Shown here piece by piece: positions 8,574-17,886 of a DNA stretch of 64,000 nucleotides. The notes beneath the pieces were generated by a model, which made no database searches, was not told the DNA's origin, and saw only the letters and a list, made by a program, of their open reading frames with translations. Location: the NCBI RefSeq assembly GCF_041529975.1, contig NZ_CP168030.1, positions 992,001 to 1,056,000 of the forward strand. Reading direction: 5' to 3'. Made by a program: the position numbers and the translations under genes. Source of the stretch: Microbacterium maritypicum (GTDB lineage: Bacteria > Actinomycetota > Actinomycetes > Actinomycetales > Microbacteriaceae). Within the stretch, counting starts at the first letter, position 1, and each line of letters opens with the position of its first letter.

Positions 8574-9788
8574 ATGAAACCCCAGGCAGATGCGCAGGGA
8601 ACCGGGTGGCCAGAACATGCCACGGAGACGCTTCCTTGGCGCCAGCAGGTTCGCGGCGGTACGCGAGCAGATCGGATGCTGGCGTCGGTGGAGGCGTCCA
8701 TTCCCCCGATGATCGCGGATCTCGACTTTCTCGCACCCGCGGCGACTATCGTCGCCGCGGAGCGCGCGCTGCTCGCCGTCGCACAGGCGGACACCGACGC
8801 CGAAGGGCATTCGGCGGCGCTGAGTCGGTTCATGATGCGCACGGAATCCGTCGCATCATCGAAGATCGAGCGGATCACGGCCACCGCGACGGACTACGCC
8901 AGGGCGCTGGCGGGCAACCGTTCGAACTCCTCGGCGACGAGCATGGTGGCGGCGAGCACCGCGCTGCACGCGCTCGTCACCGGCGTCGGCGATCGAGGCC
9001 GGTTCGCGGTCGATGATCTGCTGGCGGCTCACCATGAACTGATGAAGGACGACCCCGTGGAGGCGAGTTATGCGGGCCGTCTGCGTGACATGCAGAACTG
9101 GATCGGGGGGAGTGACCACTCGCCGCGCGGTGCGCTGCATGTGCCGCCAGCGTCGCAACGAGTCGCTCCGCTGATGGACGACCTGATCACCTTTCTCAAC
9201 CGGGATGACGTCCCGGTGATGGTGCAGGCCGCGATCGGGCACGCGCAGTTCGAGTCCATACACGCGTTCACGGATGGCAACGGCCGCCTCGGTCGAGCTC
9301 TCGTATCGGCGGTGCTCCGTCGCCGAGGCGCGACGGTGAACGCGGTCGTCCCGCTGGCGAGCGGTCTGCTCGCCAAGAGGGACGATTATTTCGCCGCGCT
9401 GGGCGACTATCGGCGGGGCGACCCTACGCCACTCATCGACCTGTTCGCCCGATCGGCACGTGCGGCGGCTGTGTGCTCGCGTGTATCCATCGCCCGCATC
9501 AAAGCCCTGCCGGAGGAGTGGGCGAACGAGCTGCGCCCACGTGCCGGGTCAGCAGCGGCCGCGCTTATCTCTGCGTTCTACGACCACCCCGTCATGGCGG
9601 CTGCCGAGATCGAGCAGCGCTCGGGAGCGTCCGAGCAGCAGGCCTACAAGGCCATCATCCGGCTCGAAGAAGCGGGATTCGTCCAGGAGATCACCGGGCG
9701 CAAGCGGGACAGGGTGTGGGTCGCCGCTGAACTGCTCGCAGAACTCGACGACCTCGACCGCCGTATCCAGGCGGAGATGAGCATCTGA
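8574..9788 (+). CDS. Fic family protein with C-terminal winged helix
   Basis: Fic enzymes transfer AMP or related moieties to target hydroxyl groups. The active-site loop HAFTDGNGRLGR is at 230-241 with catalytic His230. An inhibitory-helix-like motif SSKIER (95-100) precedes the Fic core, matching class II (S/T-x-x-x-E-G) except that the last Gly is Arg; Glu99 is present. The core runs about 85-290. Residues about 310-395 form a winged helix (ASEQQAYKAIIRLEEAGFV) like those of Fic-HTH regulators. The 404-residue gene lies alone on the plus strand inside the flagellar locus. ATG at 8574 has no Shine-Dalgarno but sits just after a -10 box. The target is unknown. Confidence 0.93.
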   Translation: MKPQADAQGTGWPEHATETLPWRQQVRGGTRADRMLASVEASIPPMIADLDFLAPAATIVAAERALLAVAQADTDAEGHSAALSRFMMRTESVASSKIERITATATDYARALAGNRSNSSATSMVAASTALHALVTGVGDRGRFAVDDLLAAHHELMKDDPVEASYAGRLRDMQNWIGGSDHSPRGALHVPPASQRVAPLMDDLITFLNRDDVPVMVQAAIGHAQFESIHAFTDGNGRLGRALVSAVLRRRGATVNAVVPLASGLLAKRDDYFAALGDYRRGDPTPLIDLFARSARAAAVCSRVSIARIKALPEEWANELRPRAGSAAAALISAFYDHPVMAAAEIEQRSGASEQQAYKAIIRLEEAGFVQEITGRKRDRVWVAAELLAELDDLDRRIQAEMSI

Positions 9789-9795
9789 ACGCAGA

Positions 9796-9835
9796 CCGGG
9801 AGGGCTCCCCGCGATCACGCGGAGAACCCTCCCGG
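9796..9835. terminator. Bidirectional hairpin between fic and flgE
   Basis: Near-perfect inverted repeat with 18-base arms and two mismatches around the loop ATCA; the outer arms are CCGGGAGGG and CCCTCCCGG. It lies between the convergent fic and flgE stops, so it can stop transcription from both sides. There is no U tract, which is common in high-GC actinobacteria. Confidence 0.75.
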
Positions 9836-9857
9836 GGAAGCAGCGAGCGGCCGCGGC

Positions 9858-11018
9858 TCAGCGCTTGAGGTTCGTGAGCTCCTGCAGCACTTCGTCGCTC
9901 GTGGTGATGATGCGGGCGTTCGCCTGGAAGCCGCGCTGCGCGACGATCAGGTTGGTGAACTCCTGCGAGAGGTCGACGTTCGACATCTCGAGGGCGCCGC
10001 TGATGATGCCGCCCAGGCCGTCGGTTCCGGCCTCGCCGAGCGTCGGCTGGCCGGAGTTGCCGCTGGGGCGGAACTGGGAGGACCCGGTCTTCTCGAGTCC
10101 GCCGGGGTTCACGAAGCCCGCCAGTGCGATGCGTGCGAGCACCTCGGTGTCGCCGTTGCTGAACGTGCCCACGAGGCTGCCGTCGTTGGTCAGGGCGTAG
10201 GAGCTCAGGGTGCCGGCCGGCTTGCCGTTCTGCTCCTTGATGGCGATGTCGCTGACGTCGGCGAAGCCGGTGACCGCCGAGAGATCGACCGTGATGCCGC
10301 CGGACACGATCGATGAAGCGCCGGCCTGCTTGCCGTCGGTGAAGGCCAGCGGGGTGCGCGCGCCGGCAGCGTCGGTGACGTCCCAGCCGGCGGTCGTGCG
10401 GGTGAAGGTGAGACGCATCGAGGTCTCCGTGCCCTGCGCGTCGTAGGTCTTGATGTCGCGCACGAGCGTGTCGCCGACGGCCGCGCCCGAAGGCAGGTTG
10501 CCGGTCACCCGGGCGGTGGTCGTCGCGGCGGCCGGGCTCAGAGCGCCCACGGGGAGCGTGATGTCGCCGATGCCCTGACCCGGGACGATGGCTCCGCCGC
10601 GCGCGGTCCAGCCCTGCACGAGCGCGCCGTCGGCCGAGACCAGCTTGCCGCTCGCATCGAACGAGAAGCCGCCGTTGCGGGTGTACAGCGTCTCGCCGCC
10701 GGAGCGCACCACGAAGAAGCCGTCGCCGGCGATCATGAGGTCGGTGGGGACGCCGGTGGGCTGCGGTGCCCCCGACGCGAAGTTGGTGCTGATGCCGGCG
10801 ACCTGCACACCGAGACCGACCTGGGCGGGGTTCTGACCGCCGAGGTTCGTCTGCGGCATCATCGAGTTGCGCAGCAGCTGCGACAGCGAATCCTGGAACT
10901 GCACGGCTGAGGCCTTGAAGCCCGTCGTGTTGACGTTGGCGATGTTGTTGCCCGTGACGTCGAGCATGGTCTGGTGCGAGCGCAGGCCCGAGATTCCGGC
11001 GAAGAGGGAGCGGAGCAT
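9858..11018 (-). CDS. flgE: Flagellar hook protein FlgE
   Basis: Structural subunit of the hook. The 386 residues start with the rod/hook N-terminal motif (MLRSLFAGISGLRSHQTMLD, then NNIANVNTTGFKAS), contain the central FlgE variable domain and the AGDGFFVV block at about 97, and end with the C-terminal motif (NVDLSQEFTNLIVAQRGFQANARII). Start ATG at 11018 is preceded by AAAGG. It is the last gene of the flgB-flgE operon, 28 bases after flgD. No flgF or flgG (distal rod) gene is in the window. Confidence 0.96.
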   Translation of the reverse strand: MLRSLFAGISGLRSHQTMLDVTGNNIANVNTTGFKASAVQFQDSLSQLLRNSMMPQTNLGGQNPAQVGLGVQVAGISTNFASGAPQPTGVPTDLMIAGDGFFVVRSGGETLYTRNGGFSFDASGKLVSADGALVQGWTARGGAIVPGQGIGDITLPVGALSPAAATTTARVTGNLPSGAAVGDTLVRDIKTYDAQGTETSMRLTFTRTTAGWDVTDAAGARTPLAFTDGKQAGASSIVSGGITVDLSAVTGFADVSDIAIKEQNGKPAGTLSSYALTNDGSLVGTFSNGDTEVLARIALAGFVNPGGLEKTGSSQFRPSGNSGQPTLGEAGTDGLGGIISGALEMSNVDLSQEFTNLIVAQRGFQANARIITTSDEVLQELTNLKR

Positions 11019-11046
11019 GGTGGTGCCTTTCTGGGTGCGGGGCTGA

Positions 11047-11484
11047 TCAGGATTTGGGGACGAGGGAGACGCCGGAGACGGCGTCGAGGGGGATGGAGGC
11101 TTCGCCGATGGTCACGAGCGGGACAACGCCCGCGTAGGAGACCGAGGTGACGATGCCCTTCTGAGTGACACCGTCGGCATCGACGTACTGCGCTTCATGG
11201 CCGATGAGCGCGGCGGCGGTCTGCCGCATGCTGAGCGCGAAGCTCTCGGTCGAGGTGGCCGACAGCGCGGTCAGCTGCTCCATGGACGCGAGCTGCGTGG
11301 TCTGCGAGATCATCTCGTTCGTGTTCATCGGAGAGCTGGGGTCCTGGTTGGTCAGCTGGGTCACGAGCAGCTTCAGGAACACCTCCGAGTCGAGCGTCTT
11401 CTTGCGTTCGACCGGAGGTGTGGTGCTTCCTGTCTGCACGCCGGTGGGCGGGATGGTGCCGGTGATGGGGTCGACCGTGGTCAT
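11047..11484 (-). CDS. flgD: Hook assembly (capping) protein FlgD
   Basis: Scaffold that caps the growing hook. The 145 residues contain the conserved N-terminal block FLKLLVTQLTNQDPSSPMN and the following SQTTQLASMEQL. The C-terminal part is short: the Ig/FlgD tandem domains of longer homologues are absent, as in many Gram-positive FlgD proteins. AGAGGAA precedes the ATG. It lies between fliK and flgE as in other Gram-positive fla operons. Confidence 0.95.
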   Translation of the reverse strand: MTTVDPITGTIPPTGVQTGSTTPPVERKKTLDSEVFLKLLVTQLTNQDPSSPMNTNEMISQTTQLASMEQLTALSATSTESFALSMRQTAAALIGHEAQYVDADGVTQKGIVTSVSYAGVVPLVTIGEASIPLDAVSGVSLVPKS

Positions 11485-11499
11485 GGGGTTCCTCTCGGA

Positions 11500-12954
11500 T
11501 CAGGCGAAGACATCGATGCCGCCGAGCGGCGAGTCGAGGGGGCCGGATGGTGCGCCGTCCGGTGCGGTGGGGACGACGACCGGGTTCGGCCGCGCGCCGG
11601 TATTCCGGTCGGCGGGGGCGTCGCCGCGGGCCTGGCCGCCGCCCGCGCTCGCCGCGTTCCCGTTCGCCGCGTTGCCGTTCGCGGAGCCGCCGCCGTTCGG
11701 CGACGATTGCGGATTCGACGAGCCGGGGCCGTCGTCCGAGGTCGAGAGCATCAGGGAGGCGTGCGGTGCCGCTGCCGCGAGATCCCGCCGCAGGTCGGCG
11801 AGCACGGCCCGCAGCGCCTCGCGGCCGAGATCGTTCGGGGCGTGCAGCTCGATGTGGATGGCCCCGCCGGAGATGTGCGCGCGCACGGTCACCGGCCCGA
11901 GGTTCTCCGGCGACACGGTCAGCGTGAGACTGTGATCACCGTCTGCGGCCTGGGCGAGGGAGACGACGGGGGCTGTGATCTGGGGGAGCAGCACCGGCCG
12001 GGCGATCGCGGCCGCGGCGGCAGGCGTCGTCGGGGCGATCGGGGGCGGTGATGCGTGTGCCGGTGCGGTGACGGCGGCCGTCGGGCCGGCGGCATCCGCG
12101 GTCGCGGGTACCGACGCGGCGGGGGCGGCGACGACCGGAGTCGAGCCTGCAGAGGACGGCGCGGCGTCGGGTGCCGTGTCAGCGGCGGTGGCTGCCCCGG
12201 CCAGGAGTGCCGGGTCGGCGTTCGACCCCGGTGCCGGTTCCGACGAGGCAGCCGCGACGACGGCACCATGCGGCCCGGCGGGGGCGGTGACGAGGCGGAG
12301 AGCGGTCTCGGCCGGAACATCCGCCGTCGTGCTGTTCGCGCCGGATGCGCCGGCGACAGCGGCGTTGCCGACCGGAGCCGATGCCGCACCGACGGCGGCG
12401 GGCCCGGTCGAGGCGCGCGGCGACGATACGCCGGTGGCGGCGGGAGGCACGGATGATGCGGCCAGGACTGCCGTCGATGCGGTGGTGCGTGCCGGATCGA
12501 CCGATGCGGCGACAGCGCCGGACGCCGCGATCGGGTTGGGGTCGGCGGCTTCCGCAGGGGCATCCGCCGCTCCGGTGTCTTCCCCGGCATCCACCGGTGG
12601 CGGGGTCCCGTCGAGGTCGGGGCTCGCTCCCGATGCGCTCCCGTCGACGGGAGCCCCCGTCCCCGACCCGCTCGGGATCGTGAGGGGTGGGAGAGGCGAT
12701 GCGGTCACCGGAACAACCGGATCAGCGGATTCGGCGGTCGCATCCGTCGTCTCGGTTCCCGTCGACGCACCCGACGACACTCCCTCAGCGAGGACGCCAT
12801 CGGTGGGCGCGTCGTCGGCGAGCTCAGCCCGCGCCGCATCCTGGATCACGTCGGCGAAGGCCGCGGCACCCGGGGTCGCGCCGCGCGAAGGCGCCGCGCC
12901 GCTCGGCCGCGACCCGCGAGGGTCGAGCATGTCGACGATGCCGAGAGCGGTCAT
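11500..12954 (-). CDS. fliK: Hook-length control protein FliK
   Basis: Exported molecular ruler that triggers the FlhB switch. Most of the 484 residues are low-complexity Ala/Ser/Pro/Thr/Gly sequence; the only conserved part is the C-terminal FlhB-contact domain, about 350-410 (SLTLTVSPENLGPVTVRAHI, IHIELHAPNDLGREALRAVL). ATG at 12954 overlaps the fliJ stop as ATGA. The identity rests on that domain and on its position between fliJ and flgD. Confidence 0.9.
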   Translation of the reverse strand: MTALGIVDMLDPRGSRPSGAAPSRGATPGAAAFADVIQDAARAELADDAPTDGVLAEGVSSGASTGTETTDATAESADPVVPVTASPLPPLTIPSGSGTGAPVDGSASGASPDLDGTPPPVDAGEDTGAADAPAEAADPNPIAASGAVAASVDPARTTASTAVLAASSVPPAATGVSSPRASTGPAAVGAASAPVGNAAVAGASGANSTTADVPAETALRLVTAPAGPHGAVVAAASSEPAPGSNADPALLAGAATAADTAPDAAPSSAGSTPVVAAPAASVPATADAAGPTAAVTAPAHASPPPIAPTTPAAAAAIARPVLLPQITAPVVSLAQAADGDHSLTLTVSPENLGPVTVRAHISGGAIHIELHAPNDLGREALRAVLADLRRDLAAAAPHASLMLSTSDDGPGSSNPQSSPNGGGSANGNAANGNAASAGGGQARGDAPADRNTGARPNPVVVPTAPDGAPSGPLDSPLGGIDVFA

Positions 12955-13373
12955 GACTGCCCCTCCGTGTCGGTGCGCGATCCGATCTCGTCGAGCTCCG
13001 CCTGTTCGGCGTGCAGCTCGGCCGCCCGCACCCGCACGGCGTGGGCCTGGGCCAGACGGTCGAGTCCGCGCATCGCTCGTCGCGCCTCCGAGTGCTCTGT
13101 GCGGGCCTGGTCGACCGTCTGCTCCTGCAGCTCCGCCAGCATCGTCAGGTCGGAGAGCAGCGTCCGCCCGGCGACCCGGGCGGCCGCGAGCGCCGCCAGG
13201 GAGCGGACGTCCACGGCTTCGCTCCCGGCCCCGGCCAGATGCGCGCGGAGGGAGCGATCGCGGGCCTCGGTGTGCCGGGCGTCGAGCACCGCGCGGGAGA
13301 GTCGTTGGGCCGCGGCGCGCTCCTGGATCTCGCGCACACGCAGCAGGCCCGCCAGGGAGAACGACCGTGTCAT
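12951..13373 (-). CDS. fliJ: Flagellar export chaperone FliJ
   Basis: Coiled-coil stalk protein of the FliHIJ ATPase complex. The 140 residues are almost entirely helical, rich in Ala, Arg, Glu and Gln, starting MTRSFSLAGLLRVREIQE. ATG at 13373 overlaps the fliI stop as ATGA and is preferred over an upstream ATG that would run into fliI. FliJ is poorly conserved in sequence; the call uses helical content, size and its place between fliI and fliK. Confidence 0.88.
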   Translation of the reverse strand: MTRSFSLAGLLRVREIQERAAAQRLSRAVLDARHTEARDRSLRAHLAGAGSEAVDVRSLAALAAARVAGRTLLSDLTMLAELQEQTVDQARTEHSEARRAMRGLDRLAQAHAVRVRAAELHAEQAELDEIGSRTDTEGQS

Positions 13374-14665
13374 GAGACTCCTCCGAAACCGGAGACGAGC
13401 TCGTCGAGTCGACGCCACGATTCGTCGATCGCGCTCGTCTCGTCGAGCGACTGGGTGAGGAAAGCGGAGATCGCCCGTTCGTGGGCGATCGCGGCGTCGA
13501 TGCGGGCGTCGGCACCCGGCTGGTACGCGCCGATGTCGATCAGGTCGTTGGCCCGGCGACGCGCGGCGAGCACCGCACGTAGCGTCGCCGCGTGTGCCCG
13601 CTGCCCGGGGGCGGTGATCTTCCCCACCACGCGGGAGACGGAGCCGAGCACGTCGATCGCCGGATGGTGTCCGGAGAGCGCGAGCGCGCGGTCGAGCACG
13701 ACGTGGCCGTCGAGGATCGAGCGCACGGTGTCGGCGATCGGCTCGTTGTGGTCGTCACCGTCCACGAGCACCGTGTAGATGCCGGTGATCGAGCCACCCC
13801 GGTCGGTGCCGGCGCGCTCGAGCAGACCGGCGAGGAGCGAGAACGTCGACGGCGGGTACCCACGGGTTGCGGGGGGTTCTCCGGCCGACAGGCCGATCTC
13901 GCGCTGCGCCATCGCGACGCGGGTCAGCGAGTCCATCATGAGGATGGCGTGCGCGCCGTCGTCGCGGAAGGCCTCGGCGATCCGGGTGGCGGTGTACGCG
14001 GCCCGGATGCGCGCCATGGCCGGCTGGTCGGAGGTCGAGACGACGACCACCGAACGAGCGAGTCCCTCCGGCCCCAGGTCGTCTTCGATGAACTCGCGCA
14101 CCTCACGGCCGCGCTCGCCGACGAGGGCGATCACCGTCACCTCGGCCTCGGTGCCGCGCGCGATCATCGACAGCAGCGACGACTTGCCCACTCCCGAGCC
14201 GGCGAAGAGCCCGACGCGCTGCCCGCGACCCACGCTGACGAGCGTGTCGAGCGCGCGCACCCCGAGCGGAAGAGGGGAGTCGATCCGGTCGCGCCCCATG
14301 ATCGAGGGCGGAGCGTGGTCGAGGCTCACCGAGATCGCACCCGTCAACGGGCCCTTGCCGTCGATCGGCCGACCGAGTCCGTCCAGGACGCGGCCGAGCA
14401 GAGCGGTCCCGGTCGGCACGCGCAGGGCGCCACCGCGGCCCCGCACGGGCGCCCCGACGGTGAGCCCGGCGACGGCCCCGAGGGGCATGCATCGTAGCCC
14501 GCCCTCGCCGATCGCGACGACCTCGGCATCGACCCCGTCGAGGGTCACGACGTCGCCGACAGCCCCTTCGAGACCGCGCACCTGCACGCTCAGGCCGCGC
14601 ACCTGGGAGACGACGCCGATGCGTTCCGGTCGAACCGCCTCGCGGACGGCGGTCCAGGCCGTCAC
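13370..14665 (-). CDS. fliI: Flagellum-specific ATP synthase FliI
   Basis: ATPase that powers and orders flagellar protein export. The 431 residues follow the F1-beta-like layout: an N-terminal beta barrel, Walker A AGSGVGKS at 155-162, Walker B region ILMMDSLTRVAMAQRE, and the FliI/YscN signature region PPSTFSLLAGLLERAG. GTG at 14665 overlaps the fliH stop as GTGA. The length is normal for the family. Confidence 0.97.
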   Translation of the reverse strand: MTAWTAVREAVRPERIGVVSQVRGLSVQVRGLEGAVGDVVTLDGVDAEVVAIGEGGLRCMPLGAVAGLTVGAPVRGRGGALRVPTGTALLGRVLDGLGRPIDGKGPLTGAISVSLDHAPPSIMGRDRIDSPLPLGVRALDTLVSVGRGQRVGLFAGSGVGKSSLLSMIARGTEAEVTVIALVGERGREVREFIEDDLGPEGLARSVVVVSTSDQPAMARIRAAYTATRIAEAFRDDGAHAILMMDSLTRVAMAQREIGLSAGEPPATRGYPPSTFSLLAGLLERAGTDRGGSITGIYTVLVDGDDHNEPIADTVRSILDGHVVLDRALALSGHHPAIDVLGSVSRVVGKITAPGQRAHAATLRAVLAARRRANDLIDIGAYQPGADARIDAAIAHERAISAFLTQSLDETSAIDESWRRLDELVSGFGGVS

Positions 14666-15267
14666 GACCCGGCCTCCGCGAGGGCGCGACGGGCACGTTC
14701 GAGGGCGCTGCCGATCCGGGCGTCGATGTGGCCGTGCGCCAGGATCGCGACGGCATCGCCGCGCTCGAGCGTGTCATCGGCGACGAGCGCGAACGTGGTC
14801 AGGTCCGACTCCGCGGTCTGCAGAGTGCGCAGGTCGTCGGGGTGCAGGCGCACCTCGCGGATGTCGGCGGGGTCGGCGACCGCGAGTGCGCGCCGCGCGG
14901 CGGCCGCGGCAGACGAGCCGGCATCCGAGAGCTCCGCGACGAGGATGAGCTCGGCGAGTTCGATCGCGCCGCGCAGAACCTCATCGCGTGCAGCAGCGGT
15001 GAGCTCGCGCTCCCGCTCGCCCAGTGAGAGGGCGGCGGCCTGCAGAGCAGACACCGCGGTCGCCACCTCGCGCGCGGCTGCCGCGTCGCGGGCTGCCTGC
15101 TCCGCGGCGGCGACCCGCTGTGCCGACTCGGCCTCGGCGAGTCCGGCGCGGAAGCCCTCCGCGTGTCCCTCGGCGTAGCCCCGCATCCGGGCGCGCGCAT
15201 GCTCCGCGCCGTCCGCGCGTCCGTCGAGACGAGGGAACAGCACCGGAGAGAACGCGTCAGTAGACAT
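14662..15267 (-). CDS. fliH: Flagellar assembly protein FliH
   Basis: Regulator of FliI that links the ATPase to the export gate and C-ring. The 201 residues start MSTDAFSPVLFPRL, then show the FliH glycine-zipper-type segment ARMRGYAEGHAEGFRAG, an Ala/Glu/Arg-rich coiled coil (about 45-105), and the C-terminal domain ending ARIGSALERARRALAEAG. ATG at 15267 overlaps fliG by 11 bases. Upstream in-frame ATGs would lie inside fliG. Confidence 0.9.
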   Translation of the reverse strand: MSTDAFSPVLFPRLDGRADGAEHARARMRGYAEGHAEGFRAGLAEAESAQRVAAAEQAARDAAAAREVATAVSALQAAALSLGERERELTAAARDEVLRGAIELAELILVAELSDAGSSAAAAARRALAVADPADIREVRLHPDDLRTLQTAESDLTTFALVADDTLERGDAVAILAHGHIDARIGSALERARRALAEAGS

Positions 15268-16261
15268 ACTCGTCCTCGTCGGTGCGCTGCACCGTGATGT
15301 CGCCCGCCGCCTCCAGGGCGCGGATGGTGCGGACGATCTCGGCTCTGGCCTCCTCGACCTGTGAGACGCGCACCGGACCGAGGGTCCGTGCCTCCTCATC
15401 GAGGTTCTCCCGGTTGCGCTCGGAGACGTTGCGGCGGATGAGATCGGCGATCGCCTGGTTGGCGCCCTTCAGCGCCAGAGCCAGCGAGCGGATGTCCATG
15501 CCGCGCAGCACCCGCTGCGTGTCGCGGTCGTCGAGCTTGACGATGTCGGCGAAGGTGAACATGCGCGAGCGGATGTCTTCGGCGAGGGCGCTGTCGCGGT
15601 CCTCGATGCTCGCGAGCAGTGCCTTCTCGACGGTCGCCCCGGAGCGGGCGATGATCTCGACGAGCGGTTCGACGCCGCCGAGGGTCTCCGGGGCGTCGCG
15701 GCTCGCGAAGCTCCCGGTGCGGGTCTTCAACGCGTCGGCCACGATCGCGATCGCCTCCTGCGACGCGGTGCCCATGGTCGCGATCGCGTGGGCGACATCG
15801 GTGCGGGTCGGGTCGGGGAGCGCTGCCAGCACGGCCGCCGCGCGGTCGGTGGGCAGGTGTGCGAGCACGAGGGCGACGGTCTGCGGAAGCTCGCCGTCGA
15901 GCAGGGTCGCCAGCTGTGCCGGGTCGGCGGAGCCGAGGAAGTCGAACGACGAGTTCATCGACGTCGAACCCACCCGGCCGAGCACTGCCGCGGCACGTTC
16001 CGCGCCGAACGATGCCTCCAGCAGACCGGCCGCGAGGTCACGACCACCGCGGGCGGGCGGCAGGTGTCCGGTCGCGATCCGGTGGAACTGCCCGAGCGCC
16101 TGGGCGGTGGTGGCGGCGTCCAGGTCCTGCAGCTCGATGATCTCGGTGGCGACGGCCTCGGCCTCCGACTCCGAGAGGTGCTTCATCACCTCGATCGCCT
16201 GCGCGCGGTCGAGGTTCATCAGCACGACGGCCGCCGTCTGCCGGTCGGTCAACCCGCTCAT
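15257..16261 (-). CDS. fliG: Flagellar motor switch protein FliG
   Basis: C-ring protein that contacts the MS ring and the stators. The 334 residues contain the N-terminal domain (TDRQTAAVVLMNLD), the middle domain with LAHLPTDRAAAVLAALP in place of the EHPQ motif region, and the C-terminal torque helix (FTFADIVKLDDRDTQRVLRG) with the charged pattern that meets MotA. ATG at 16261 overlaps the fliF stop as ATGA. Confidence 0.96.
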   Translation of the reverse strand: MSGLTDRQTAAVVLMNLDRAQAIEVMKHLSESEAEAVATEIIELQDLDAATTAQALGQFHRIATGHLPPARGGRDLAAGLLEASFGAERAAAVLGRVGSTSMNSSFDFLGSADPAQLATLLDGELPQTVALVLAHLPTDRAAAVLAALPDPTRTDVAHAIATMGTASQEAIAIVADALKTRTGSFASRDAPETLGGVEPLVEIIARSGATVEKALLASIEDRDSALAEDIRSRMFTFADIVKLDDRDTQRVLRGMDIRSLALALKGANQAIADLIRRNVSERNRENLDEEARTLGPVRVSQVEEARAEIVRTIRALEAAGDITVQRTDEDEYVY

Positions 16262-17886
16262 ACGTGCTGCCTGTCGTCGATGAGGGTCCGCAGCAGCTCG
16301 GCTGTGCGCTTCGGGTCCTGCCGCGTGAGCGAGTCGATCTCCGCGCGGCGGCGCTCGAGGCTCACCTGGGCGGGCTCGGGGTCGGGCTCCGGCTCCGGGT
16401 CGGGCGTCGTCTCCAGGAAGGCCAGCGGCGTCGTGGCTGCCTGGTCGATGGCGACGGTGGCCGCACCGGGGTCGAGGGCCGCCGACAACGGGGCAGGCCG
16501 GTCGCCGAACAGCTGATCGAACTCGGTCGCGGAGTTGGCGCGGCGCCGCATCCGCACGAGGGCGGCGATGACAGCCAGCAGCAGGGGCAGTGCGATCGCG
16601 GCGGCGATGATGGCGGTGTTCAGGAGCACGGCCTGACGCTCGGCCGCCTCCGCGTCCTTGGCGGCCTGGAGGGCGGCCTGTGCGGCTTCGGCATCCGTCT
16701 GACTGAACGAGACGAGTTCGACGGCGATGGAGTCGCCGCGTGCGGTGTCGATCCCGGCGGCGGTCTCGACCAGTTCGGTCAGCTGCGCGGTGCTCAGGTC
16801 GCCACCGGCACCCGCGTCGACCGCGACCGAGACCGACTGGCGCAGCACGTTGCCGGCGGGGGTCGAGGTGCTCTGCGTGCTCTTGTTGACGGCGTTGGTC
16901 TTCGAGGTCTCCGTGGATTCGGAGGTGCCGTCCGCGCCGGCCGACGGCACCGCGATGTTGTCGGGTCCGAGCACACCGGCGTTGGAGCTCGAGCCGTTCT
17001 GCGTGTCCGTTCGGGACTGCTCGGTCAGCGGAGGCGCGCCCTCCGCCGGGGTGTAGGTCTCTTCGACACGCTCGTTGACCGAGCGGTCGATCTCGGCGAC
17101 CACCGTCACGGTCGCATTGCCGGGGCCGACGACGGTGTCGAGCATCTGCTGCACGCTCGCGGTCACCCGTGCCTCGTAGTCGCCGGCCTGCTGGTCGACG
17201 CCGCCGATCGCCCCGACGCCGGCGGCCGAGAGGGTCTGGCCGCTCTGGTCCACGACGGCGACGTTCTCGGGCTTCATGCCGCTGACCGCGGCGGAGGTCA
17301 GGTGCACGATCGCCTCGACCTGCTTCGAGGTGAGCGACGAGCTGCCCGAGGTCTCCACGAACACCGATGCGGTGGCGTCGACGGTCTCCGAGACGAAGAC
17401 GCTCTCCTCCGGGATGGCGAGCTGTACGGAGGCCGCCGTCACGCCCTCGATGGACGAGATGGTCGCGGCGAGCTCGCCCTCGATGGCGCGCTTGTAGGTG
17501 ACGGACTGCTGGAACTCCGAGGTGGTCACGCCCATGTCGTCGAGCAGTGAGTACCCGCCGGAGCTCGCACCGGGGAGACCTGCGGAGGCGGCGGCGAGCC
17601 GCTGGTCGTAGACGTCCTTCTCCGGCACGAGCACGGTGGCACCGCCGTCGGCGAGCTCGTAGGGGACGGAAGACGATCGCAGCTGCTCGACGACGGCGTT
17701 CGCATCGGAGGCGCTCATCCCCGAGAACAGCGGGGTGTAGGTCGGGCGGGTCAGCCAGCTGGAGAGCGCGACGATCCCGAGCGCGAGCACGGCCACGCCG
17801 ATGATCGCGATGGTGCGCTGCGCGAGCGTGAAGCCCGCGATCACGCGTCCGATCCGCTGGAAGACGTTGGTGACGGCCTGGGGCAT
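16258..17886 (-). CDS. fliF: Flagellar MS-ring protein FliF
   Basis: Forms the membrane-embedded MS ring on which the basal body is built. The 542 residues have an N-terminal membrane helix (about 24-45), the YscJ/FliF ring-building motif region (SYLTRP-like start, YTPLFSGMSASDANAVVEQL), the FliF C-domain and a second helix near 430-450, then a cytoplasmic tail that binds FliG. ATG at 17886 shares one base with the fliE stop. The length is normal. Confidence 0.96.
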   Translation of the reverse strand: MPQAVTNVFQRIGRVIAGFTLAQRTIAIIGVAVLALGIVALSSWLTRPTYTPLFSGMSASDANAVVEQLRSSSVPYELADGGATVLVPEKDVYDQRLAAASAGLPGASSGGYSLLDDMGVTTSEFQQSVTYKRAIEGELAATISSIEGVTAASVQLAIPEESVFVSETVDATASVFVETSGSSSLTSKQVEAIVHLTSAAVSGMKPENVAVVDQSGQTLSAAGVGAIGGVDQQAGDYEARVTASVQQMLDTVVGPGNATVTVVAEIDRSVNERVEETYTPAEGAPPLTEQSRTDTQNGSSSNAGVLGPDNIAVPSAGADGTSESTETSKTNAVNKSTQSTSTPAGNVLRQSVSVAVDAGAGGDLSTAQLTELVETAAGIDTARGDSIAVELVSFSQTDAEAAQAALQAAKDAEAAERQAVLLNTAIIAAAIALPLLLAVIAALVRMRRRANSATEFDQLFGDRPAPLSAALDPGAATVAIDQAATTPLAFLETTPDPEPEPDPEPAQVSLERRRAEIDSLTRQDPKRTAELLRTLIDDRQHV

